A stretch of 64,000 bases of DNA from Chelydra serpentina. Lineage: Eukaryota > Chordata > Testudines > Chelydridae. The DNA is taken from the NCBI GenBank assembly GCA_037349315.1, contig JBAIAC010000276.1:62001-126000 (forward strand). Reading direction: 5' to 3'. Below are positions 47,862 to 57,407 of this stretch, piece after piece; within the stretch, counting starts at the first letter, position 1, and each line of letters opens with the position of its first letter. The position numbers and the translations under genes are program-made. The notes beneath the pieces were generated by a model. The model worked only from the letters and a program-made list of their open reading frames with translations. It did no database searches and was not told the DNA's origin.

Positions 47862-47905
47862 GTGGGGTAATGCAGCGTCTCTCTCAGAGAGCAACAGTGT
47901 CACTA
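47862..47905. repeat. 57-bp satellite remnant
   Basis: A partial unit (gtggggtaatgcagcg, then tctctctcagagagcaacag) on the right of the inverted repeat. It mirrors array 2 on the left side. Confidence 0.8.
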
Positions 47906-48201
47906 ATTGGCTTTCTTCTCATAGCGGGTGGGGAAAATGGTGGCAGCTGGTCAAGGTGGTAGAGCAAAGGTCTGGAACCAGCGCTGAGGAAGTCAATCTT
48001 CTCTTGCCCTTGTGACTCCAGGTGGAAGGGGAGCTTCTTTTCCTTCCCCTTGCTGAGAAAGAGCAAGAGAAGAAGGAAAGCCCAGGTGGGCACAAGCCCC
48101 CAGTGTCTTTTTCTGCTGGAGATCCTGACAGGAGGGACTCGTGGTGGGTAAAGGTACCCCTGCGCTTCGAGAAAACAGCCCACCCGTGAAAACAAAGTAC
48201 G

Positions 48202-48273
48202 TGCCAAAGCCTGGGATTGAACCTGGGATCTCTAGATCTTCAATCTAACACTTTCCCCACTAACTACTTCTGC
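48202..48273 (-). pseudogene. tRNA-Phe-derived, decayed
   Basis: Loop TTGAAGA (GAA) and T-arm CCAGG-TTCAATC-CCAGG are readable. The D-arm is GTTAGTGGGGAAAG and the acceptor GCAGAAG/CTTTGGC is mismatched. Confidence 0.65.
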
Positions 48274-49188
48274 ACCTTTTTGACCTGATGCTTCTCTGTC
48301 CGGGATGTTTTTGTCAGCCATGGCACACAAAAAGGACGTCATTGCGAGTGGCCCATGGAGGGAAGATGAATTTTTTTTCCTGCCTTGCTCAGCTTGACTT
48401 GCTCCCTCACCCCATTCCTGCCTTAGTTCCTGGGTTACCTGGACAGGGTAAAAACCTGTCGTGCTCACAGCCCACCACATGCATTGACCTCCCCTCAGGC
48501 AGGGACATTATAGGCCCTGGGTCACCTGCCCCCTATAGCCTGGATCTCTGACACACCCAGGCCCAACTGGGTAGCCGCTCTTGCAATCCCTCTATGGGAG
48601 AATTGGGAGCCATACTCTCCCAGCGGCAATATTTCAGAGGTGGGTACAGACTTTGTGACAGAAAGCCTGGGGCTTGTCTCTGCACCTCCCCTATCCGGAA
48701 GAACAGAGGCTGAGGGGGTACAAGGGCAAAAGGTGACAAACAGTCCCGAACAGGAGAGATTTTCTTTGTGTTACAATTCATCAAAATCTCACCCCTGAAA
48801 AGCTCCGAAGGGGTGTAGCTCAGCCCCCCAACCACTCAGCGCGCTGCCGTAGATAATCCTGCCACCGAGAGTGCTGGCTCCCTGCTCCTCTCCCTCCCCA
48901 ATGGGGATTTTCACATGTAGAAAGGAGGGTTTGGGGAGCAAAGATTGAGAGGGTGTCGGGGGGCTCAAAGGATGGGCAGCGCTCTGGGCTCTGCTTGAGA
49001 GATCCTGGCAGAGGGGCCGGTGAGGGAGGAAGGATTGTAGATTTGTGGTGTCTGACCTGCACTCTGCAGAGGAGGTGATAAGTGACGGGGCATTTTTGAT
49101 TCCTCCCCCTTCAGTGTCCCCTGGGAGGGAATTTTAGGTTCCATGGGGCCAAAGAAGTGGGCAAAGCCATTGGGTTAATGAAAACCAG

Positions 49189-49282
49189 TGCTCCAGGTGA
49201 GGTTCGAACTCACAACCTCAGCATGTCCCCGTTCAGCACTGCTGTATAAGTACTGTGCGCAAACCCGTTGCACCACTGGAGC
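49189..49282 (-). tRNA. tRNA-Ile (anticodon TAT) with 20-nt intron
   Basis: Exons give GCTCCAG/CTGGAGC acceptor, GTGC/GCGC D-stem, anticodon stem CAGTA/TGCTG and T-arm GTGAG-TTCGAAC-CTCAC. All pair, with one T-G pair in the anticodon stem. The intron (49225-49244) follows A37, the canonical tRNA intron position. Minus T-run from A49181-49184 lies right after the gene. Ile-TAT genes of vertebrates normally carry an intron. Likely functional. Confidence 0.93.
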
Positions 49283-49872
49283 CCTTGCTCAGGGCTGGTC
49301 TCCCCGTTCCCCAGGCTGACAGAGGCAAGGATTGACTCCAAACAATGCTAAGTGGAGTTGAGAGAGGAGAGAGCCAAGTGCTGGTACTTGATGGGCTGGG
49401 TTCTTCTTAAGGGGCCCAGGCACCATTTGACCCTTTTGGTCTTCGCTGTGTAACAACCGAGCTGATAGAGACTCAATTTTGAGTCTTGCTGTAGACCAAC
49501 AGATCTGAGATCACTGATCACCAGGTCTCAGCATTAGTCCTGCTTGGGGACAGTGTCTCTGATGTAAGAAACTGCCAGTAGGTGAAGCCGGGAGAACAGG
49601 GTGGGGCGGCAAGTGGCGGCAGGACTCTTGCTGCCGGGGTCTAGCTGCCCAAATTCCTCCCCGTGCCGCTGGGCCCCAGTCGCCTGCAGCCACCAGGTAA
49701 CCCAGGAACTAAGGCAGGAATGAGGTGAGGAAGCAAGTCAAGCTGAGCAAGGCAGGAAAAAAAAATCATCTTCCCTCCATGGGCCGCTCGCAATGACGTC
49801 CTTTTTGTGTGCCATGGCTGACAAAAACATCCTGGACAGAGAAGCAGCAGGCCAGAAATGTGTCCTGTAGGC

Positions 49873-49945
49873 GCCAAAGTAGCTCAGTTGGGAGAGCGTT
49901 AGACTGAAGATCTAAAGGTCCCTGGTTCAATTCCAAGTGCCACCT
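49873..49945 (+). pseudogene. Chimeric tRNA: Phe 5' part, Cys 3' part
   Basis: GCCAAAG, D-arm and anticodon arm (loop CTGAAGA, GAA) are Phe. From the T-arm on (CCAAGTGCCACC) the sequence and its 3' flank match the tRNA-Cys copy at 17180. The acceptor ends do not pair, so it should be non-functional. Confidence 0.85.
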
Positions 49946-50026
49946 TAAAAACCCCATCCTTTAACAAAAAATTGCATATCCATTTCCATTACGTTCAGGA
50001 GTTCAACCGAATGGGGATGCCTGAAA

Positions 50027-50142
50027 TAGGGTGATCAGACGGGAAAAGTCGGAACGGGGGTGGGGGGTAATAGGAGCCTATATAAGAAAAAGACCCCAAG
50101 ATGGGGACTGTCCCTATAAAATTGGGACATATGGTCACCCTA
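50027..50142. mobile_element. hAT-type MITE with perfect 8-bp target duplication
   Basis: TAGGGTGATCAGA to ATGGTCACCCTA, 116 bp, flanked by GCCTGAAA on both sides (50019-50026 and 50143-50150). The Cys-derived flank at about 17310 is the homologous empty site. The eight-base duplication assigns this family to hAT. Confidence 0.9.
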
Positions 50143-50224
50143 GCCTGAAATGAATGGAAACACTCAATGTTTTCCAGTGCAAATGCATAAAAACCTAGCA
50201 AACGTCCCTCAGTGCATCTATACA

Positions 50225-50409
50225 GGGGGGAGGGATAGCTCAGTGGTTTGAGCATTGGCCTCCTAAACCCACGGTTGTGAGTTCAATCCTTGAGGGGGCC
50301 ATTTAGGGATGGGGCAAAAATTGGGGATTGGTCCTGCTTTGAGCAGGGGGTTGGACTAGATGACCTTCTGAGGTCCCTTCCAGCTATGATATTCTATGAT
50401 TCTATGATA
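50225..50409 (+). mobile_element. Turtle tRNA-derived SINE (Cry-like), full length
   Basis: GGGGAGGGATAGCTCAGTGG head, GTTGTGAGTTCAATCC B-box, 'tgctttgagcagggggttgg' body, and a tail repeating TTCTATGA. Confidence 0.88.
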
Positions 50410-51311
50410 TACTGTGATAAAAGCCCTGCGGCCCGGCTGGCCTGGATCGTCTGACTTGGACGTCTCCGTCTCAGGTTGTGGGGCTAAAAGCTGCAGTGTG
50501 GACATTTGGCTCAGGCTGGAGCCCGGCCTCGGAGACCCTCACCCCTCGTGGGATCTCAGAGGCTGGGCTCAAGCCCAAGCGTCTACACTGTAATTTTATA
50601 GCCCTGCAGCACAAGCCCCACAAGCCTGGATCAGCTGAGCCAGGGTTTGAGAACAGTGACTTGGGTGTGTTAATGGCAGTGTAGACGTAACGCTAGGCTA
50701 CGTCCACACTGCAATGAACACCCAGGGCTGCCCCGTGCCAGCTCAGGCTCCCAGGGCTGGGCTGTGGGGTGGTAAATTTGCAGTGTAGACATCTCGGCTC
50801 AGGCTCAGTGCCGGGCTCTGCGACCCCACGAGGTTGGGAGGGAGTTTAGCAAGCGACAAAGGGAAATCGGCCCTGGAGTATTACCCTGGGCTCACTGGCA
50901 GTTCCCCATTGGTCTGTCTGCTTTGGGGCAGGGACCATAACACGTCCTGCTGCATTCGTTATTTCAAAGGGTGGTTTAGGATTTTCAGTCTCAGACACGG
51001 TGCACAAAGCAGGACTCCACCCTGGGTGGAAACTAAATGAGCCTCCCACAGATTCCGGCAGCCACAAGGAGCCATTTGGTGTGAGAGTCAGACCAGCCCC
51101 TGTCCCAGAGGGAGGGGTCATCTGGGAGGGGACTGGAACACGGACCTGTCTGATCTTAACTCCCAAACTTTCAGTAACTCTGTTATCAGTGCCTGGGAGT
51201 GTAATTTAAACCATAAAAACAGCCACACTGGGCTAGACCAAAAGTCCATCTAGCTCTGAATCTTGTTTTCTGAGATTAGCCAATACCAGGTGCCCCAAAA
51301 GCCACTCAACA
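50410..51311. repeat. Unclassified DNA-repeat sequence; no gene
   Basis: Phrases 'gcagtgtggacattt', 'ctacactgtaattt', 'gtgtagacgtaacg' and 'ctacgtccacactgca' recur in both senses, as in non-autonomous DNA transposons. 51190-51300 is the interspersed repeat described at 22480. Confidence 0.45.
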
Positions 51312-51385
51312 AGGCACCACTGGGAGTTGAACGCAAGATCTCCTGTTTACTAGACAGGTGCTTTAACTAGCTAAGCCATGGTGCC
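51312..51385 (-). tRNA. tRNA-Thr (anticodon AGT)
   Basis: Perfect acceptor GGCACCA/TGGTGCC, loop CTAGTAA, stem CCTGT/ACAGG. One T-stem mismatch (C52). Minus T-run from A51297-51300. Confidence 0.87.
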
Positions 51386-51738
51386 TGCCCTTACCACCTA
51401 ACCACACCTGACTCTCTGCCAGACCCCACCTGGGCCTTTGCTTGTGTTTGGATTCTGCAAAGCAGAGGAGCAGGGGACGTTTTCCTGGCAAGCTGTGTGT
51501 GTGTGAATCCTTGGCCAGGTCTGCACTACAAAGTTATTTCAGCATCATTATATTGCTCAGGTGTGAAAAACACACGACGCTCCCTCGTCTCTGGGTGCTC
51601 TCTGGGCACCAGATGGAGGAGCAGGCTGGGGCTAGGGCTGCTAAGGGAGCCAGAGTAGCAAGTTTTCTGTATTGTTTCTTGCCCTCTTTTTCTTGACTAG
51701 TTTCTATTTTGCACCAGTCTTGCCCTTCTCTCATGTAA

Positions 51739-51811
51739 GCCTGGCTAGCTCAGTTGGTAGAACCCCAGACTCTTAATCTGAGGGTCCAGGGTTCAAGTCC
51801 TTTGTCAGGTG
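51739..51811 (+). tRNA. tRNA-Lys (anticodon CTT)
   Basis: The only Lys copy here with loop CTCTTAA (CTT); the others are TTT. It sits in the same duplicon as the TTT copies, so the anticodon base probably changed in place. The T-stem CAGGG/CCTTT is weakened. Confidence 0.78.
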
Positions 51812-52130
51812 TAAAAAGCATCATATTCCCCAAGAACTTCAAAAGGCAGCTCTGCAGTATTGTCCTTGACACTATCTTTTCTTCTTTTCAGGACTTGGGC
51901 TTTCCTAGGAAGGGCCATTCTCTGCCTGGGACTGAAGGGGCAAGTTCCTCACACACCCACTGGCCGCACAGTCTGGAGGAAGAAAGGCTTCTGGGTCTAC
52001 AGCAAACCGCTGTGTGCCGACTTGTTGAGTAAATGCAGGGCTGGCCAGAGAGGCCTTGAGCAAGGGAGGCAAATTGTCCGCCCAGGCTCTTCTACACCAC
52101 TAGTCAGAAAATCCCAGAGTTATCACCCCT

Positions 52131-52201
52131 GGTCCCATGGTGTAAGGGCAGCACTCAGGGCTTTGAATCCTGCAATCCGAGTTCAAGTCTTGGTGGGACC
52201 T
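52131..52201 (+). tRNA. tRNA-Gln (anticodon TTG)
   Basis: Perfect acceptor GGTCCCA/TGGGACC, stem CAGGG/TCCTG with loop CTTTGAA. T-run at 52213-52216. Inverted relative of 32397 and 37192. Confidence 0.88.
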
Positions 52202-52484
52202 TGGGGCAGCTCTTTTGCCTCCTAACACTCCTGGGTGTTCCAAGGCTTTGTCTTGCTCTCTCCAGTGACGTGGGAGCCTGTCTTTTGCTCTTATCATGGT
52301 TCCCTCTCTTCTCCCTCCTCCAAGCCAGCCAGTCTTCCCTCCCCAAACTCCAAGGAGTGACTGACTCTTGCTTTGCTGAGCAGCTCATTATATGTGGGCT
52401 GCTCCAAGCGACCCTTCTCCTGATTGGCTCTCCCAATACACTTTCCTGATTGGCTGGGTTCTGCTTAGCCTCTCCAAGGCTGCC

Positions 52485-52678
52485 TGTTGTGTATTTGGTT
52501 GTCGTGGTAATAGCACCTTGTTGTTGCTATGCAACTGAGTTAGATTATTAGGGGATAGCCCAGCCAGTTTTGGTGGTTTGGTCAGCTCAGTGTGTGAAAA
52601 TAAATGGCTGCTTCCATGGCTCTCAGCTCTCTGTGTCTTAAATGATTTCTTCCTAAACCTGCTGCCCCAGGATACAAC
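52485..52678 (+). repeat. 5' LTR of gypsy element (copy 2)
   Basis: TGTTGTGTATTTGG to GGATACAAC, with AATAAA inside. A PBS-like TGGCGACGAGGACGGG starts a few bases after it. Confidence 0.88.
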
Positions 52679-52704
52679 GAAGTGGCGACGAGGACGGGAT
52701 CCCT

Positions 52705-53376
52705 GTGCTGCCCCAGCAACAGAGGAAAGTAGAAGTCAAGGTAAAAAGAAAGAAAAACCCCCTGTCAAAATCTTCTAGCTGTTGGAAGGGGGTGAGAACT
52801 GGCTTGTTGGCACTGACTGTGAAACCTGAAACTAAACCCACGGCTATACTTACAGGGCCACTGGAACCCTTTGAGGAGAACATAGTGCAATGGCACATGT
52901 GTACTGAGCGTTTGGAGCTTTTTGTGATTGCCAACGACATTACAGAAGAGAAGAAGGTGCCAATATTCTTAAGTGTTGTGGGGGCTAAAACCTACTCCCT
53001 GCGACGCAGCTCACTACACCCTGTTAAGCCTGAGACCAAATCTTACAGTGACATTGTGGGAATCCTGGGGTCCCATTTCCCCCCCAAACCACTGGTAACT
53101 GCTGAAAGATATAGCGGGTTCCGCAAAAGAGACCAAAAAGAAGATGAACCAGTTGTACAATTTGTAGCAACTTTAAAAAGGCTTGCGGAACACTGTGACT
53201 GTAAGGAGATGTTAAATGACGCCCTGCGTAACAGGTTCGTGTGTGGCCTGCACAGTGACGCTATACGGAAGCGCCTATTGACAGAGGCTCAGCTTACACT
53301 TACACAAGGCTGTTGCTATTGCGGTCTCCATGGAACTGGCTACAAAGGAGGCGCAATACATCGGTGCATCCCCTAG
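52705..53376 (+). pseudogene. Gypsy gag, N-terminal part
   Basis: A 223-residue open frame with a basic leader (VEVKVKRKKNP), then a retrotransposon gag-like helical domain (PFEENIVQWHMCTERLELF, FLSVVGAKTYSLRRSS, FRKRDQKEDEPVVQFVATL). The frame shifts near its end; the nucleocapsid continues in the next frame at 53330. Gag would form the particle shell. The homologous fragment at 1085-1699 carries its own break. Confidence 0.82.
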
Positions 53377-53815
53377 GGTGCATAAGGTGTCACAAGAACC
53401 TACCCACAAAACTGTGCAGAGTCAGGAATGTTACCGCTGTGGTAAGCCAGGTCACCGGGCATCCGAATGCTGGTGTAAGGACCTGGTGTGTCGACACTGT
53501 GACAAAAAGGGACACATTGAGTGTGCCTGTAAACAAAAGAAAAAGAGGCTTGTGGTCTGGCCGACCAAAAAGGGAAACCTGCATACCCTAGAGCAGACCC
53601 AGGATGGCCAAGGTGACACCTCATCGCAAGAAGAAGTGCCGCTGCACGTTTTGTCTTTGGCAGTGGGCTCACATGGGTACTGGGTAGCCCCGTTGTTGGA
53701 TGCAAACCTACACGCATGGAACTGGACACCGGTGCAGCCGTCTCGCTGGGCTCCGAGACTGTGTATAACGAAAAGCTACAGCATCTTCCGCTTAAGGCAA
53801 CACAAACTGTTCTGA
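53330..53815 (+). pseudogene. Gypsy nucleocapsid zinc knuckles and start of protease
   Basis: Two CCHC knuckles are visible: CYRCGKPGHRASEC and CRHCDKKGHIECAC. They are followed by a basic KQKKKRL tail. The aspartic-protease active site (DTGA, 53725-53736) is encoded in a different frame from the knuckles, so another frameshift separates them. Confidence 0.82.
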
Positions 53816-53839
53816 AGACATACGGGAGAAGCTGAGCCC

Positions 53840-55213
53840 ATGTTGGGCACTATTGATGTTAAGGGGGAGCTCAATGGACAGGCTGCTAAATTGCCACTGT
53901 TTGTGGTGAGAGGTAATTACCCAGCCTTAATGGGTAGGTCTTGGCTTGGGAAGATTCAGCTGAATTGGGCAGAAGTGCACCGAATGACTAAAGGAGAAAC
54001 CGGTCTCACCGCTATACTAAGGAAACATGCTGCTCTTTTTGGAGAGGATCTGGGAAGTATAAAGGAAATCACTGTGACATTGAACATTAAACCTGACAAT
54101 CAACCAAAATATCTCAAATCGCAAACTGTGCCATATGCCATCAGGCCGAAAGTTGAAGCAGACCTGGAGCGGCTGGTCACCAATGGAGTCCTAATACCAG
54201 TTACCCATAGCCCATGGGCCACTCCTATTGTGCCAATAGTGAAGAAAGATGGCTCCGTCTGGATTTGTGGTGATTTTAAAGTCACTGTCAACCTGGTGGT
54301 GTGTGCAGAGCAATACCCACTTCCCCGCATCAATGACCTCTTCGCGGCCCTGGCTGGGGGACAGAAGTTCAGTAAGATTGATCTGCGTCAAGCATATTTA
54401 AAGATGCACATCGATGAAAAGTCCCAAGAGCTGTTGACTATTGTGACTCATAAGGGGCTTTATCGATACTGTCGCCTTCCCTTCGGAATAACGTCTGCTC
54501 CCGCCCTGTTCCAGAGAGCTATGGACCAGATCTTGTGTGGCTGGCCAGGAGTTCACTGCTATCTGGACGACATTCTGGTCACTGGAAGGAATGAGGATCA
54601 CCTAAAGAATTTAGAGGCTACCCTACAAAGACTGGAAGAGTATGGCCAACGAGTCCGCAAAGATAAGTGTGAATTCTTCCAGCTCTCTGTTGAATATTTG
54701 GGACACATCATTAATGCTGCGGGTCTTGATAAGGCCCTTGCAAAAGTTAAGGCTATTGTGGAGGCTCCCCCGCCTCGAAATGTTAGCCAGCTGCGCTCGT
54801 TTCTAGGACTATTGAACTATTATGGAAAGTTCATCTCACAGTTAACCACACTGCTAAAACCACTTCACGAACAACTTGGGCAGAGCAAGACCTGGAAGTG
54901 GACTGAAGCCTGTGATGTTGCATTATACAAGGCTAAGGATGCATTGCTAAATTCTGACGTTCTAACGCACTTTAATCCATCCTTACCCCTACAATTGGCC
55001 TGCGATGCCTCCCCTTATGGAGTGGGAGCAGTCGTGTCACACATTATGCCTTCAGGAGAAGACAGACCTATTGCTTTTGCCTCACGCACTCTAAGCAAAG
55101 CAGAAACTAACTATGCCCAAATCGAACGTGAGGCATTGGGGATCGTTTTTGGAATTCGGAAGTTTCATCAGTACCTGTTCGGGTGGAAGTTTACTTTTCT
55201 CACAGACCATTGA
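53840..55213 (+). pseudogene. Gypsy pol: protease end, reverse transcriptase, RNase H start
   Basis: A 457-residue open frame. In order it holds the protease C-terminal part with ALMGRSWLGK, RT with LPFGITSAPALFQRAM and the YLDD catalytic box, and RNase H with CDASPYGVGAV and ending at TDH. RT would copy the element RNA. The frame stops right after TDH through a small deletion; homologous sequence (GPYTGIPPLAASRMQ) continues in another frame until a solo LTR interrupts at 55278. The integrase core is absent. Confidence 0.9.
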
Positions 55214-55277
55214 CCTCTGACGTCAATTTTTGGACCCTACACAGGCATTCCCCCATTAGCTGCTAGTCGTATGCAAC

Positions 55278-56062
55278 TGTGACAGCATGGGGGAGTTTCC
55301 TGTTTTCCTTGTTGCATATGGGGGTTTTCTTGGTTGCTAGGGTTACATGCAAAGGGGGTGGGACTCAGTTTCCCTGGGTGTTATGGGTTTAACGAGGTGA
55401 TGGGAGAGGGAGTTTGTTGTTACAGGGGACTGGCGAGGGAACTGGGGACCCGGTTCTGGCCAGTGGGAGAACAATGGGCTGCGAAGAGAGGAGCCCCGGG
55501 GACCTAACCAACCGGTTCCAGCCACAGGGGGCCAGAGATGAGAAGAGGCCCAGACAACCCTGTTTACAGGTCTGTTTACCTGGAGAGAAGACCATGGACA
55601 GAGGCATGGCTTGGGGCCAGTGATATCCACAGCCCATCTAGGAAGCAGGGGGGCTCTGGGCTGGAGAGAGGAAGCAGGGAGAGCCCACCTGGATACAGGA
55701 GAGAGCTGGATGTTCTGGGCTGGGGGGAGGCCAGGCCTGAGGCCCTGAGAGTTCCTGTGCTGTGTTCAACGCTCAATAATCCCTCCTGTTTTACGCTGAC
55801 TGAGAGTCACTCTGGTCTAGAGAACAGGGTTGCATCGTTCCCTTCGGGGGTGGAGGCCCGGGGGTCCAGAGTGCGTGGACTCCCTGTGGGGGCCCACGGC
55901 GAGAGACAGGCGTGCTAAGGCTCAGAGAGGTGCGGCTCCAGGAGGTGGAGGGGCTGGACCCCGAGAGAGAGTGGACCCCCAAGAAGGGCTGTCTCACTGA
56001 AAGGGGCACCCCCCACGGACCGCACGGGGCCAAAAGAGGGCATGATCTGTGAGTCCATGACA
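55278..56062 (+). repeat. Solo LTR nested in gypsy pol, with 5-bp target duplication
   Basis: TGTGACAGCATGGGGG to GTCCATGACA, 785 bp, flanked by GCAAC on each side (55273-55277 and 56063-56067). Removing it joins the pol reading across ASRMQ and SAHTYEIKY. The TG...CA ends and 5-bp duplication fit an ERV-type LTR. Confidence 0.92.
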
Positions 56063-56067
56063 GCAAC

Positions 56068-56369
56068 ATTGGGCATTGTTCCTTTCAGCGCACACATATG
56101 AAATCAAATATTGGAAATCCACTCTGCACAGCAAGGCAGATGGTCTCTCAAGGTTGCCTTTGCCAGTCCTCAGGACACATCTTCAGTTGAATTGTCTGAC
56201 TTCACCTCTTCTGGCGAGACACCGAATCAAGAATCACCCGTTCGCGCTACAACCCCTGAGCCCATTGTCAGTCCTGCGCCCAAGGTACTTTCAGGTAAAA
56301 CAACACCAGAAGTTCGCTGTAATCTACCTAGAGACAGAAGATCTCCTCAATGGCTGGATCTTTAGTTAG
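56068..56369 (+). pseudogene. Gypsy pol 3' remnant
   Basis: SAHTYEIKYWKSTLHSKADG followed by LSRLPLP is the RNase H-to-integrase linker. The next recognisable part is the pol C-terminal tail (RRSPQWLDL then stop) in another frame. The zinc-binding and catalytic parts of integrase are deleted. Confidence 0.75.
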
Positions 56370-56493
56370 GGCGAACCCACGGTTATGGAGCAAAATAATC
56401 CCCGGGGTTTAGTCGGGAATGGAGGCAGTCTACTCTGCTTCTCTAATTTAGTGTTTGTTTTATTTAGATGTTCTTATTAAGGGGGGAGGAATA

Positions 56494-56684
56494 TGTTGTG
56501 TATTTGGTTGTCGTGGTAATAGCACCTTGTTGTTGCTATGGCAACTGAGTTAGAGTATTAGGGGGCAGCCCAGCCAGTCTTGGCTGGTTTTGTTAGTGCA
56601 CTGTTTGAAAATAAATGGCTGCTTTTAAGGCTCTATGTGTCTCAAGTGATTTCTTCCTAAAACTGCTGCCCCCAAGGATACAAC
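56494..56684 (+). repeat. 3' LTR of gypsy element (copy 2)
   Basis: Matches the 5' LTR with scattered differences. A purine-rich GGGGGGAGGAATA lies immediately upstream. Confidence 0.88.
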
Positions 56685-57191
56685 ACCCTCCCCTTCCTGG
56701 GGGTCTGGCCAATCTCTGCCAAGCGAGGCTGAGCTGCTCTGTGAGCCCATCCGGGGATCTGATACTACCCAGACGTATGAGTGTCCTCAGGGCAACACAG
56801 TTGCAAAAGTGAGTAGGGGCAGGCTGCAGCACACACCACACTTGCTGGCTCAGTCTTGTGCATGCTGGGGTGGCCACCTCCCCCCGATGAGACCTGGTCC
56901 CACCGTCGTCCTGGAGCTCCAGTCTGCCCTCCTGCCATCCCTGTCTATGCTGATGTTGTCTTCTCTAGCAGTTGACTGGAAGTTGCGCATTGGCCCTATG
57001 CCGTGTAGCCATGTCGTCTTGAAGGGCGAAAGCAGGAAGAATGGTGCCTTCACAGCCCACCCGATATTACATAACATCATTAAGGAAAATATTTCTCAAT
57101 GAGCTCTCAGTAAAAGATTAGAAACAGCCAGGGTCCGTATCCTGCTACAGGCATTGGTATGTTCTTCAAATTTTCCAGACGAACCTAACTA
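56685..57191. other. No gene seen; start of duplicate of 33933
   Basis: From 57028 on it repeats 33935 onward. 56685-57027 shows nothing that I recognise. Confidence 0.45.
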
Positions 57192-57407
57192 AGGGCTTGT
57201 CTTCACTACCCGCCGGATCGGCGGGTAGCAATCGATCTATCGGGGATCGATTTATCGCATCTCATTTAGACGCGATTAATCGATCCCCGAACGCGCTCCC
57301 CGTCGACTCCGGAAATCCACCTCGGTGAAAGGCAGAAGCGGATTCTACGTAGCTGAAGTTGCGTGTCGTAGATCAACTCCCTCCTCTAGAGTAGCCCAGG
57401 GATAAAA
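57192..57407. mobile_element. Non-autonomous DNA element
   Basis: Absent from the paralogous sequence at about 34098, which marks it as an insertion. It contains an internal near-palindrome of ATCGGGGATCGAT and ATCGATCCCCGA and a 'cttgtcttcactacc' start, as in non-autonomous DNA transposons. Exact ends and target duplication are uncertain. Confidence 0.6.

Larger units (their letters stand above)
52485..56684 (+). mobile_element. Degenerate Ty3/gypsy LTR retrotransposon
   Basis: Two similar LTRs of about 190 bp bound gag, zinc-knuckle, protease, RT and RNase H remnants in shifting frames. A purine-rich tract (about 56480-56490) precedes the 3' LTR. Most of integrase is missing, and a solo LTR is inserted in pol. 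No clear target duplication flanks it. It cannot transpose by itself. Confidence 0.9.

Noticed and set aside
48810..48845. 'ggggtgtagctcag' near 48814 as a tRNA start
   Set aside because: Only the first bases match; no anticodon or T-arm follows.
53840..55213. Intact retrotransposon pol gene
   Set aside because: It ends at TDH through a frameshift, is interrupted by a solo LTR, and the integrase core is missing.
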